Shown here: in pieces, positions 34,212 through 44,098 of the stretch
Layout of the letters: every line of letters starts with the position of its first letter
Numbering within the stretch: the first letter of the stretch is position 1
Origin: Flavivirga aquatica
GTDB taxonomy: Bacteria > Bacteroidota > Bacteroidia > Flavobacteriales > Flavobacteriaceae
Assembly: GCF_001747085.1 (NCBI RefSeq)
Contig: NZ_MDJD01000054.1
Location: forward strand, 248,001-312,000
DNA: 64,000 bases
Direction: 5' to 3'
Made by a program: the position numbers and the translations under genes
The notes under the pieces: model-generated
What the model saw: only the letters and a program-made list of their open reading frames with translations
What the model was told of the DNA's origin: nothing
The model's database searches: none

Positions 34212-35126
34212 TTGAAAAAAATACATTTAATTTTCATTTTATTTGCTTGGTCATACATGGCCAATACTCAGAATTATATAGATCTTGTCAAATTCGACTA
34301 CGCCATTACTCCTGTAAACACATTTGATACTACTGCAGCTACAACTACACTACAAGAAATAAACGGAAATCTAACCGCCCCTATTGTGATTAATGACCGT
34401 TTTACTTTCCTAACAGGAATTACCTATAAAAACATCTCTGCCTCTTTTAACCCTAGACGAACAGAAGAATCCGTGACGGGACTTACCTTAAAATTGGGCA
34501 CTAATGTTAAATACAATTCAAAATGGAGCGGTACCTACATGTTCCTTCCTAAAATTTCTTCCGACTTAAAGAAAATCTCCAATCGAGATTTTCAACTAGG
34601 CGCTGCTGTGTTAATGAAATACACAAAAACAGAACATTTTAACTACAAATTTGGTGCATATGGAAACAGTGAACTATTTGGCCCCTTTATTGTGCCTCTT
34701 TTAGGGGTTTATTACCTAAACCCTTCTGAAAAATTTGAAGCAAAAGTACTTCTTCCTCTGTCCGTTGATCTCAACTATTCAATAAGTAAAGGTCTCCTAT
34801 TCGGACTAAACTTTAATGGTCAAATAAGGAGTTATCATCTAAATACTCCTGTAAACACAGAAACAGATCGTTATATAGTAAAATCTGCGAAAGATCTATA
34901 CACTTATTTCCAATACAGAGTGAAAAATGCTTTAAATTTTCAACTAGGTATTGGACGATCTCTAGGGAGATCATACCGTATTTACAATGAAAAGATTTCA
35001 TTAGGACTTCCACTCGTCAATTTTGGAGACAATCGCACACAACTTAACACCAATTTCTCTGATAGTTGGCTATTTAAAATTGCTGTTTTTTATCGATTAA
35101 AATTAGAGAAAAATAAGCCTCAATAA
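34212..35126 (+). CDS. DUF6268-like outer-membrane beta-barrel protein
   Basis: The 304-residue product has a signal peptide (IHLIFILFAWSYMANTQ) and alternating amphipathic strands with an aromatic C-terminal strand (WLFKIAVFYRLKLEK), typical of barrel proteins. The sequence resembles DUF6268 proteins of Bacteroidota. The start is TTG at 34212, preceded by ATAAAAC. It is isolated between the IS630 element and the FMN-reductase relic, so its context says little. Function unknown. Confidence 0.65.
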   Translation: MKKIHLIFILFAWSYMANTQNYIDLVKFDYAITPVNTFDTTAATTTLQEINGNLTAPIVINDRFTFLTGITYKNISASFNPRRTEESVTGLTLKLGTNVKYNSKWSGTYMFLPKISSDLKKISNRDFQLGAAVLMKYTKTEHFNYKFGAYGNSELFGPFIVPLLGVYYLNPSEKFEAKVLLPLSVDLNYSISKGLLFGLNFNGQIRSYHLNTPVNTETDRYIVKSAKDLYTYFQYRVKNALNFQLGIGRSLGRSYRIYNEKISLGLPLVNFGDNRTQLNTNFSDSWLFKIAVFYRLKLEKNKPQ

Positions 35127-35288
35127 AGTTAAAATAGACCTTGTGATAAGTTATGTTTCTTTCCTAAGAAATCAAAATCTATAAATAGTGTTTTCATTCT
35201 TTATAGATTGATAAGAAGGATATGGTTTACATAAATAAGTAAAAGATTAAAGTTCTCTCAACATTAAATACCAAGCTTATTATTAATT

Positions 35289-35541
35289 ATACGATCTTAT
35301 AGATGCAGAATTTTCTATCAGATTTTTAAATGACTCAACGAGTTTTTTTAGTTCAATTTCTGTATTTTTATTGATTATTTTTCCATTTTCATCAATTTTC
35401 CCTTTTATTCCTTAAATTAAAAGGGTTGTTTTATCTGTAAATTTTGTTTGAATAGTTTCCATAATCAATTTCAACTCCTTATGCCCTTTTTCTCCACTTG
35501 CAGATGCTGTTATGATTCCAATAGGTTTATCTGAGAAAACC
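35289..35541 (-). pseudogene. Relic of an NADPH-dependent FMN reductase
   Basis: Reading the minus strand gives VFSDKPIGIITASASGEKGH, then METIQTKFTDKTTLLI, an in-frame TAA, and GIKGKIDENGKIINKNTEIE to stop. This is the C-terminal half of an FMN-reductase-type flavodoxin-fold protein with one nonsense codon and no N-terminus. The rest of 35127-35775 shows no gene; 35600-35775 is AT-rich leader of the next gene. Confidence 0.7.
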
Positions 35542-36419
35542 GTCGTTTTTATCTACTAAAATATTTTCTTTCTCTCTTAAACCACTACATATAACCTCAA
35601 AAAAAACATAAAAAACTAATTACCAACACCTTAAATACTAAATAAATAGATGTAAATTATTGATTTATTTAAGAAATAAAACATAATATATTATTAATTT
35701 AGCAAGAATAAACATGTTAAAATAATATGTAATAACCTACATTTTATTAAAATTAATACTAAAACTAATTAAAAGATGAATGAAAACAATTTAGACGACG
35801 TTATGGATGTAAATGTGGCACAAAAGCAACCTATATTTAAAGCTGATGTACCAAAAAATATTTTAACTCCAGATATCGTTGAAACCGAAAGATTAGGTAC
35901 ACTAAATTTCTTTGATGGTATGCCTCTACCCGACACTATTGAAAAAGTTTACGACAACCTTGATTATCTTCGAGGTGTAGAAACTTTCTTAAATGGTATT
36001 CCTGCTGCTTCTGTATACGCTGTTTTAGAAGGTATTAAAAGTGAAGGTGTAAACCCTGAAGATCTTGCTATTTTTGAAGAATTAATGGATGCTAGGTCAT
36101 TATTCTTAACAGCAAATTCTACTACTATTTACTGCATAGCTGAATTAAATGTTAAAGATGCTCCTATAGTTATAGAAACACCCGCTAATATATTAGGTCC
36201 TATTGACGATGCCTATTTTCGCTATGTAACAGATCTTGTTCCTGAAAAAACAACTGTATTTAAACATATTGACGATGAAACACATATACCTGACACTTAT
36301 GATATGCGTACAACCCGTACTTACCGCAATTTAATGTTCTTTCGTGTAACAGTTCCTGATGGTAAAACACGACCTGAAACAGTTCAAGATATTAAAGATA
36401 ATTTTAAAATGTATCCTTA

Positions 36420-37408
36420 TTTGAATATCCGTTTTTACTCATAATCCAGTAATTCCAGCTATTACTAGTCTATCGAATAGTTTTTCCTCAAAATATCTTC
36501 GATTGAGTTTGTAAACAAATTCGTTTAGGTAGAGTTGTAGGTATTTGCCTTTAATTTTGTGATAATTTCCAAGTAAGTTTCGTTTGGCATTGCTTATGGT
36601 AATATGTACCCATTTCAAGGTCTCTTTAGTAGTTTGTTTATCTGATTTTTCACTAATATGTAGTTCTACAAAATCAGCAATATCAACATATGAAGTACTT
36701 TTATCAGTAAAAACAATGCTTTGTTCGTCTAAAGACTCTTTAACAGTATCATTTACACCATCAGCCTTATGATCTGTCAGCACTTTGGCTTTAAAGTAGA
36801 GACATTGGCGATCCTTCTTGTTGGTTTTCGGGTCTTCTAAGGGAGTGGATTCTGCCATTATCATTACGTTTTGCTTTCCTACTGCACCACGACCTCTTTT
36901 TCCTTTTTGTTGCTCTATTTCAGAAGATTCGACCGTAAAATAACCTTCATCCATTTCAATCATACCTTCTAAAGTATAGCGAGCATCTCTGTTACCCATT
37001 GCTTTACGAAGTTTATGAACCATCGCCCAGACAGGTTCATACCTTTTTAAACCAAGCTGTTTCTGGATTTCTTTAGAAGAAAATCCTTTCTTGGTAGTAG
37101 TCATCAAAAACATTGTCTTATACCATATCATAAAAGATAGATTAGAATTTTGCATAATAGTACCACTTCTCAAAGATGTACGGGCTCTACAAGATTTGCA
37201 CTCATAGCTCCAAACAGCCTTTATCCAATAGTGATGAGTATGACCACAACGCTGGCATTTAACTCCTATCTTATCTCTTTCTTGCTTAAAATGAGTACGA
37301 CAAGCTTCTTCACTATCAAAATGGGCGGTAAAACTAAAAATATTCATGACTTGTTTTTTTAACAAAATAAGCATTTTTAATCAATTATTAGTAATTACGG
37401 ATATTCAA
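36420..37408 (-). mobile_element. IS1595-family insertion sequence
   Basis: Inverted ends TTGAATATCCGTTTTTACT (left) and the reverse complement of AGTAATTACGGATATTCAA (right) bound about 988 bp. An 8-bp direct repeat TATCCTTA flanks it, the size expected for this family. Confidence 0.92.
36439..37347 (-). CDS. IS1595-family transposase
   Basis: The product starts best at ATG 37347 (MNIFSFTAHFDSEEACRTHF), since the 9 residues before it lie near the terminal repeat. It has the N-terminal zinc ribbon (VKCQRCGHTHHY…YECKSCRARTSLRSGT) and an ISXO2-like DDE domain: GMIEMDEGYF, IVFTDKSTSYVDI and the late NAKRNLLGNYHKIKGKYLQ segment. The frame appears intact. Confidence 0.9.
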   Translation of the reverse strand: MNIFSFTAHFDSEEACRTHFKQERDKIGVKCQRCGHTHHYWIKAVWSYECKSCRARTSLRSGTIMQNSNLSFMIWYKTMFLMTTTKKGFSSKEIQKQLGLKRYEPVWAMVHKLRKAMGNRDARYTLEGMIEMDEGYFTVESSEIEQQKGKRGRGAVGKQNVMIMAESTPLEDPKTNKKDRQCLYFKAKVLTDHKADGVNDTVKESLDEQSIVFTDKSTSYVDIADFVELHISEKSDKQTTKETLKWVHITISNAKRNLLGNYHKIKGKYLQLYLNEFVYKLNRRYFEEKLFDRLVIAGITGL

Positions 37409-38275
37409 TATCCTTACAACTCACCTAAAAACATAGAAATAGAACAAAATTTTATAAACCTTTCTGGTATACAGTTCAACACCATACATGCCAATAATTT
37501 TAAATTTTATGAAGAATTAAATGCAGTAGTCCAATATGAACCAGCTACAGCTTTCGATCCTGAAACTGTTGGTATGTTTGCTAGTATTGGAATAAAAAAA
37601 GGTGAAATTTTTGCTCCAAACAGCCGCATGTCTGCAATATTAAAAGATGCTGTAAAAGTAGCTAATGCTACTGCCCGAGCATTAACATTTGCACCTCGTA
37701 AGGAGAAATATTATTACTATCCAGGAGAAAGACAATGGTACACTTGCTTTGCAGAAGGCGTAAATTATGATTTTATGAATCAAGGAGAAATGGTACTAAA
37801 TGATCGAGCCTTCTTTCATTATTATGCTACAGGAATTACTCCCCAAATGGTTAAGCCAGAACCAGGAACGGGTTCTGTATATGCGATAACTAGCAAAGAT
37901 GTTGATGGAAACTATCTAAATGGAGCTAATACTTATATGGCAACATTGCCTAAAGATGTTCCTGTTGAAAATTTCTGGTCTTTTATGGTTTACGACGGAC
38001 AAACCCGCTCTATGTTAGAAACCGATCAAAAAAAAGCTGGACTTGATAGTAATAAAGAAGAACTTATAATTAATCCAGATGGCTCTTGTACTATTTATTT
38101 TGGACCGTATGAACCTGCTAATAATAGAGGAAATTGGATACAAACCATGCCTAATAAAAGCTTTAATGTAATACTTCGCCTTTATGGCCCTTTAAATCCT
38201 TGGTTTGATAAAGACTGGATTCCAGGAGATTTAGAACTTATAACATCATAAAAAAGTAAAACGTACTAAAACCAA

Positions 38276-38314
38276 AAAGAGGTTTTCTTAAAAATTATTT
38301 AAGAAAACCTCTTT
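38276..38314. terminator. Strong hairpin terminator between convergent genes
   Basis: AAAGAGGTTTTCTTAAA (38276-38292) and its perfect reverse complement (38298-38314) form a 17-bp stem with a 5-nt loop, preceded by an A run and followed by CACTTTTT. It can stop transcription from both the DUF1254 gene and the opposing GH2 side. From 38321 to 38702 nothing firm is seen except a 35-codon minus-strand fragment (38518-38625, GMKYGVDKSYSPNGDLWQ…) of unknown origin. Confidence 0.75.
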
Positions 38315-38702
38315 CACTTTTTATCCTGGTAACTTGAAAATATACATTGCAATAAAATACTTTTCAAAATACCATTATCAATACCTTAAATAGCGATGTA
38401 TTTTCCTTTTCTATTCTTGTAATTTATAATTAAAAACAATTCAAAAAATATAGTAGGCGTTATAAATGCTATGCTATAGATAATCTTTATTATTGTGATT
38501 ATTATTTTAAACCGTTTTTAATTTATTAGGCTTATTTTTTCATCAAAATTGTAATTAACGCTTTGCCATAAGTCTCCATTTGGAGAGTAGCTTTTATCTA
38601 CGCCGTATTTCATACCAAAAAACATATTATATATACAAATAGACTTTTATAAAATGTACACTCACTTTTACAGGCTAAACCATCAAATCAATTAAATTGG
38701 TA

Positions 38703-41165
38703 TTACTTCGTTTTAACAATAATCAAATCACTTTTTAATGATTTAGACTTAGCTATTAATTTAATTTCACCTGCTATTTTAGACGATTTTAATACCGCTA
38801 AACACATCCCACTAAATGCTTTTCTTTCATTTCCTTGAAAAGATTCCACACTAGTTTGGTCTCCATTATCTACTGCTATTAATTTACCTGCTCCTTTTAC
38901 AGTAAAATTAACTAGATTAGTAGCTTCTGGACATAAGTTACCGTTTTTATCCTCTATTCTTATAGTTACATAAGCCAAGTCTTCACCATTTGCATGTATT
39001 TCTTTTCTATCTACAGATAAACTCACTTTTATAGGTTTTCCTGCTGTAAATATTTGTTCCTCTTGTACTACCTTATCATCTTTATAACCAACTACCTTAA
39101 TGTTTCCTGCTTTGTAAGGAACATTCCAAGATAATCTGTATTTAGATTGAAAAGTATTAGATTCATAATTATTAAAAACTACTTTAATTTCTGTTAAATC
39201 CTTTCCTTTTACTCTTTTCCCCATGGATTTGCCGTTTACAAAAAGTTCTGCCTCATCGCAATTTGTGTAACAATGCACAGGAATATCTTTACCTTCCATA
39301 CCTTTCCAATTCCAATGTGGCAATAAATGAATCATTCGTTCACTTGTCCATTGACTTTGATACAAATAGAATCTATCCTTTGGAAACCCACATAAATCTA
39401 CAGCACCAAAATAAGAACTACGAGATGGCCAGTCATCATTCCAGTATCCATTAGTAGAGTTATCTCTTCCTCCATAAGGTGTTGGTTCTCCTAAATAATC
39501 GAAACCTGTCCAAATAAATTCTCCCATTATAAAAGGGTTTTGTTCTTGATAATGAAATTCTATATCTGGTGGATATGCCCAAACTGGTCCTATTAAATCG
39601 TAACTTGTTACATGAAGCGATTTATGAGTTTGGTATTTCTCTATAGGTAAATGATACACACCACGACTACTTGTACAACTAGAAGTTTCTGTTCCACATA
39701 ATGGTAATTGTGGATATTTTTTATGAATTTCGGAATAACCTAATGGTTTATAATTCATACCTGCAATATCAACCTGTTGTGCCATATTATTATCGTATGG
39801 TGCTGGCGAATGGTTAAACCCTGCCGAAGTTGGACGTGTAGGATCCATTTCTTTACAATATGCATTCAATTTTTTTGCTACTCGCCAACCATTTTTAGCA
39901 TCTTTTTGTTCTATAATCTCATTACCTATACTCCACATCACTATTGATGGGTGGTTACGATCCCTTTTAATCATGTCTTTTAAATCTCTTTCTCCCCACT
40001 CATCAAAAAAAACATTGTAACCATTAGGTACTTTTTCCATTTTCCAAACATCAAAAGCTTCATCCTGTACCATTAACCCTAACTCATCACAAAGTTCTAA
40101 TAACTCTCTTGAAGGTGGGTTATGACTCGTACGAATAGCATTTACCCCCATACTTTTCATAATCTGTAACTTTCTTTCATCTGCTCGACGGTATACTGCA
40201 GAACCTAAAGCGCCATTATCATGATGTAAACACACGCCATTAAAACGTACTTTTTTTCCGTTTAAGAAAAACCCTTCTGATGTATAAGATATAGATCTTA
40301 ATCCTATTTTAGTTTTATAAACATCAACAACATTTCCATTTTGTGTTATTGTTGTTGTAACCGAATATAAGTTAGGGGTTTCCGTATCCCAACGCTCAGG
40401 GTTTTCTATGTTACAGAACAACTCAGAAGTATACGATGAATTCGCTTCTATATTAGTATCTTCATCAACAGACATGACTAATTTACCTTGTGGAGAAAAA
40501 TACGCTTGCTTTATATTTACTTTTACTTTATTCTTACTTTTATTTACAACAACTGTTTCATTTTGTACAACAGCTAAATCTTTTGTTACCGTAGGTGTCG
40601 TTATATAGGTTCCCCACTGTCCAACATGTATAGGGTTATCAATTTTTAACCAAACCGAGCGATATAACCCTGCTCCTGGATACCAACGTGACGATAAATC
40701 TTGCGGACGCAAACGAACTGCAACAACATTATCTGATCCATCGTACTTTAAATATTTACTAATATCAAATTCAAACCCTATATACCCATAAGGACGACTC
40801 CCTATAAACTCACCATTTACCCAAACATGCCCATCATACATCGCGCCTTCAAATTCCATTCTTACTACTTTCCCTTTAGCATCAGCATTCATTTTAAAAT
40901 GCTTACGATACCAACCTGTACCATGAAATGGAAGCCCACCTGCACGAGCATTGTACTTTATATCAAAAGGTCCTTCTATTGCCCAATCGTGTGGTAAGTT
41001 TAACTCCCTCCAATTATTGTCATTAAATGTAACCTGTTCTGCTCCTTTAGCTTCAGCATTATAAAACTTCCAAGACTCATTAAAATTGATATCTTGGGCT
41101 TGCACTGTTGAGTAGCCAAAAATAGTTAGCATGGTTAAATACGCTAAAAAGAATATTTTTCTCAT
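38703..41165 (-). CDS. GH2 beta-galactosidase-like glycoside hydrolase, exported
   Basis: The 820-residue enzyme has a signal peptide (FFLAYLTMLTIFGYSTVQAQ), an N-terminal jelly-roll sugar-binding domain (NLPHDWAIEGPF…GTGWYRKHF), Ig-like domain, a TIM barrel and a C-terminal DUF4982-type region with GKPIKVSLSVDRKEIHANG. The catalytic acid/base is Glu in MWSIGNEIIEQ (about residue 413), and the nucleophile is probably Glu in CGTETSSCTSSRGVY (about 492). Exo-acting beta-galactosidases of this form occur in agar/porphyran and host-glycan loci. It is expressed singly on the minus strand with a palindrome AACATATGTT about 190 bases upstream. The exact linkage is not determined. Confidence 0.9.
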   Translation of the reverse strand: MRKIFFLAYLTMLTIFGYSTVQAQDINFNESWKFYNAEAKGAEQVTFNDNNWRELNLPHDWAIEGPFDIKYNARAGGLPFHGTGWYRKHFKMNADAKGKVVRMEFEGAMYDGHVWVNGEFIGSRPYGYIGFEFDISKYLKYDGSDNVVAVRLRPQDLSSRWYPGAGLYRSVWLKIDNPIHVGQWGTYITTPTVTKDLAVVQNETVVVNKSKNKVKVNIKQAYFSPQGKLVMSVDEDTNIEANSSYTSELFCNIENPERWDTETPNLYSVTTTITQNGNVVDVYKTKIGLRSISYTSEGFFLNGKKVRFNGVCLHHDNGALGSAVYRRADERKLQIMKSMGVNAIRTSHNPPSRELLELCDELGLMVQDEAFDVWKMEKVPNGYNVFFDEWGERDLKDMIKRDRNHPSIVMWSIGNEIIEQKDAKNGWRVAKKLNAYCKEMDPTRPTSAGFNHSPAPYDNNMAQQVDIAGMNYKPLGYSEIHKKYPQLPLCGTETSSCTSSRGVYHLPIEKYQTHKSLHVTSYDLIGPVWAYPPDIEFHYQEQNPFIMGEFIWTGFDYLGEPTPYGGRDNSTNGYWNDDWPSRSSYFGAVDLCGFPKDRFYLYQSQWTSERMIHLLPHWNWKGMEGKDIPVHCYTNCDEAELFVNGKSMGKRVKGKDLTEIKVVFNNYESNTFQSKYRLSWNVPYKAGNIKVVGYKDDKVVQEEQIFTAGKPIKVSLSVDRKEIHANGEDLAYVTIRIEDKNGNLCPEATNLVNFTVKGAGKLIAVDNGDQTSVESFQGNERKAFSGMCLAVLKSSKIAGEIKLIAKSKSLKSDLIIVKTK

Positions 41166-41356
41166 TTTTTAATTATGTTTAATTTGTTTTCGTTTTTCTA
41201 TTGGCTAGAAATGCTTTCCTGTTGAGATTTCAATATCTCTTGCGGTATTATAATACTCTTTATACTTATTAAAAAATCATTTAAAATTTCAAATGATTCT
41301 AACACAAAACTAGTACATGAGAAAACCATAAAAGAACCATAGTTATAGAATAACAT

Positions 41357-41366
41357 AACATATGTT
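41357..41366. promoter_or_regulatory. Palindrome AACATATGTT upstream of the GH2 gene
   Basis: This perfect 10-bp palindrome (context ATAACATATGTTCA) lies in the 290-bp gap before the minus-strand GH2. The same word occurs at 46022-46031, and a 9/10 match at 45951-45960, in the divergent sulfatase/GH2 promoter. A shared locus-specific regulator is possible. Confidence 0.4.
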
Positions 41367-41455
41367 CAATTTTAACCATTCTTTTTTATTGTAACACGTT
41401 AGAGCTGTGTATTTCTCTGGAAAACAGTATCAATTAATCAAATTATTAAGTTTAA

Positions 41456-44056
41456 CTAATTTTCTTTATAAATTCTGAAATCTTTAGCAACATAAAAACC
41501 ACTACCGTAAGTTGACACGTAGTATTTGCCAGGCGTAAAATAATCGATAGCAATATCATTTATTCTGTCTGATTGTCCGTTACCTTTATTTATTTTAATC
41601 CAAGTTTCACCGCTATCTTTAGATAAATAAGTACCTGGATTTAGGTATCCTATCTTTTTATTTGGTAAAGTAGAAATAAGTATAGTTTTAGAATCGTATC
41701 TGGCTACTTCTACTCTATTTACCCATGGATAGTCAAATAGTTTGTTCCAAGTTTGAAAACCATTATCACTTACCCACAAACCACCTTGATTTTTATCTGC
41801 ATTTTTATATCCGGAAGTGATATAAACTTTTCCATCTATTGCAAAATGAATATCATTAATCCCAAATTCACCTGATATTTCATCTGTTGATTTTACACGT
41901 ACCCAATGTTTGGCTTTATCAATAGATTTGTATAATCCTCCATTTCTATTTTGAACAGTAGCATATAATACATTGTTGTTTTTAGGATCAAATTTAATTG
42001 TAGAAACGTCTAAAGTTTTAGGTAACCCTTTATTTGATTCTATCCATGTAAAACCTCCATCTGTCGATTTATGTACTCCAAAACCAGTAACAGTATCTCC
42101 TACATATTCCATATTTCTAGTCGATTTTGGAACGCAAAAATACATATTGTCAGGCTGTTCCGAATCAATAATTAAATTTAACTGATGAACAGATTGATCT
42201 CCCGAATGTGCTTTAATATTCCATTTAGGAATAGGCGTACCGTGTTTCACCCACGTTTTCCCACTATTTGTAGATCGCATTAAATCACCTCTGTGTGCTT
42301 GCCTAAAAAACAATGCATAATGTATTGTACTATCTTTTGGATGTATGGCATAACAACTTAAAGATGCTTCATCTTTTAAAATCTTATTATTAGTTGCAGC
42401 CTGCCTATTTGGTCTAAGCGGGCTCTTATCCTTATTAGTTACCCAAAGTGAATTTTCTCCTGCCGAACAAAACACGCTGCCAGGAAAACGCTTATCTTGA
42501 TAAAAGCCATGCCCAGGAACATTACTATTTCCTGCTCCTATATAGCTATTAAAACTTGATCCTGTTCTAACATCGTCCACATCTACCCATGTATCTCCTT
42601 TATCATAAGACATTAAAGATATTTTAGCCAATTGTGTGTGTAATATTGTTCCCTCTACATTAAACTTCGCATAATTACAAGCTTTACGTTCGTACCTATC
42701 TCTATTAATCCAATCGTGCAAATAAAGAATTTCTACATTAGTCCCTATTGGATTATTTCTTTTTTTCCAATATTGTAAATCACCACCTTTATTCCAATTC
42801 TTTCCATTTCTAAAAGTAATATACCAATGCTTACCTCCATCTTTACTACGCCACATTGAACCCGGTATAAAATTGTTTCTTGATGCATTGGAATACATAT
42901 TTATTAAGTACAAATTATTTACATCACTAGGGTCTACTGTTATTTGTGTATATCTTGGCGTAATACTAGATGATAATTCTGGATACTTACTTTGAGCTTC
43001 TTTATCTTTAATTCCAAAATAATGGGCAACAACATGATAGTAACTCTTTTTTATTGATTTATTTTTTTCAAATTGACGCATATCCAAAGCTAAATCGCCA
43101 TTTATTTTTGTCCAGCTCTCTCCATTATCTATACTTTTAAATATTCCTCCTGTATTGTCCTCAATGGTTTTCCCATTAGCCTTCCATGTTATTGCTGCAA
43201 CAATATATAGGGTTATTTTATTTGTTTTTGAATCATGATGCATTACAAAAGATCTAATAACATCAGTATCTAATCCATTGCTTTTTAGCTTCCAGCTTTT
43301 CCCTCCATTTTTACTTTTATAAAAACCATAGTTTGTAGATACATAAACTGTTTTTGAATCTGTAGGATCTACAATTATAGTTTCAACTTCAGCTTTAGTA
43401 TGTAACCCCTTATTTATTAATTTCCATGTTTCCCCTTTATTAATACTCTTCCAAATTTTTCCTTGACTATTTTTATCAATAAAGGTTCCATGTGGTTTTG
43501 ATTGAGTAAACAAAATACGTCCAGTATATCTCATAAGTCCTGCCCCAACATACCATATATTTTCATTTTTTGGATCAACAGTTATACATGACATTTTTGA
43601 TTTACCAAATGCAGATTGTGAACTTATTTGTTTACTCCATGTCTTCCCTTTATTATTAGTAACAAAAATACCTGTTGTTTTTAAATCTGTAGAAAAACCA
43701 AAATCTGGCGTTTGTCTAGAAAAATCTAGGCTACTAAATTTTTCGGGGCCTCTGTTGCCTATTTTTACACCTGGAGCATCTGCATTTAAAACGGTTTGAT
43801 ATGTATACCCCCTATCATAAGACACATAAGAATTTCCCATATTAGGAGAAATAAATAAAACATTAGCATCTGTGGGATGCCAAAAAGCACATTTATTATT
43901 CCCGCTCATACCTGGTCCAAACTGAGTCCATTCTATACTCGAATCAGAAGACACATTTTTACTCTTTAGATCTTTAAAAAACTTTAAATCTTGTGCTATA
44001 ACTGTATTTACTATAAGTAAACAGCTAAAAACGAATAGTATTTTTTTTGAATTCAT
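41456..44056 (-). CDS. Exported Asp-box (BNR/sortilin-like) beta-propeller protein
   Basis: The 866-residue product has a signal peptide (ILFVFSCLLIVNTVIAQ) and ten or more Asp-box motifs of the form S-x-D/N-x-G-x-x-W, for example SINKGETW, SKNGGKSW, SIDNGESW, SKDGGKHW, SYDKGDTW, STNSGKTW, STDGGFTW and SKDSGETW. This predicts one or two multi-blade propellers, as in GH74, sialidases and sortilin/VPS10-type proteins. No catalytic signature decided between these. It lies 42 bases after the sulfatase gene on the same strand, so both are probably one operon. It may be a new type of exo-enzyme or glycan-binding protein for the locus substrate. Confidence 0.75.
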   Translation of the reverse strand: MNSKKILFVFSCLLIVNTVIAQDLKFFKDLKSKNVSSDSSIEWTQFGPGMSGNNKCAFWHPTDANVLFISPNMGNSYVSYDRGYTYQTVLNADAPGVKIGNRGPEKFSSLDFSRQTPDFGFSTDLKTTGIFVTNNKGKTWSKQISSQSAFGKSKMSCITVDPKNENIWYVGAGLMRYTGRILFTQSKPHGTFIDKNSQGKIWKSINKGETWKLINKGLHTKAEVETIIVDPTDSKTVYVSTNYGFYKSKNGGKSWKLKSNGLDTDVIRSFVMHHDSKTNKITLYIVAAITWKANGKTIEDNTGGIFKSIDNGESWTKINGDLALDMRQFEKNKSIKKSYYHVVAHYFGIKDKEAQSKYPELSSSITPRYTQITVDPSDVNNLYLINMYSNASRNNFIPGSMWRSKDGGKHWYITFRNGKNWNKGGDLQYWKKRNNPIGTNVEILYLHDWINRDRYERKACNYAKFNVEGTILHTQLAKISLMSYDKGDTWVDVDDVRTGSSFNSYIGAGNSNVPGHGFYQDKRFPGSVFCSAGENSLWVTNKDKSPLRPNRQAATNNKILKDEASLSCYAIHPKDSTIHYALFFRQAHRGDLMRSTNSGKTWVKHGTPIPKWNIKAHSGDQSVHQLNLIIDSEQPDNMYFCVPKSTRNMEYVGDTVTGFGVHKSTDGGFTWIESNKGLPKTLDVSTIKFDPKNNNVLYATVQNRNGGLYKSIDKAKHWVRVKSTDEISGEFGINDIHFAIDGKVYITSGYKNADKNQGGLWVSDNGFQTWNKLFDYPWVNRVEVARYDSKTILISTLPNKKIGYLNPGTYLSKDSGETWIKINKGNGQSDRINDIAIDYFTPGKYYVSTYGSGFYVAKDFRIYKEN

Positions 44057-44098
44057 TCTTCAATATATAAATAAGTAATTCTTGCTTAAAATTGATTT

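Larger units (their letters stand above)
35776..38251 (+). pseudogene. DUF1254/DUF1214 protein gene split by an IS1595-family element
   Basis: The 5' half (35776-36419) encodes the DUF1254 part (SLFLTANSTTIYCIAEL, GPIDDAYFRYVTDL, TRTYRNLMFFR). The 3' half (37417-38251) encodes INLSGIQFNTIHANNFKFYEEL and the DUF1214 end SFNVILRLYGPLNPWFDKDW. Joining the halves at the 8-bp duplication TATCCTTA (36412-36419, 37409-37416) gives an unbroken 492-codon frame with KMYPYNSPKN at the join. Family function is poorly known; it is inactivated here unless the element excises. Confidence 0.9.

Noticed and set aside
38518-38625. Short minus-strand ORF of 35 codons before the GH2 gene
   Set aside because: It may be the tail of a lost gene, but it is too short to name and has no upstream support.
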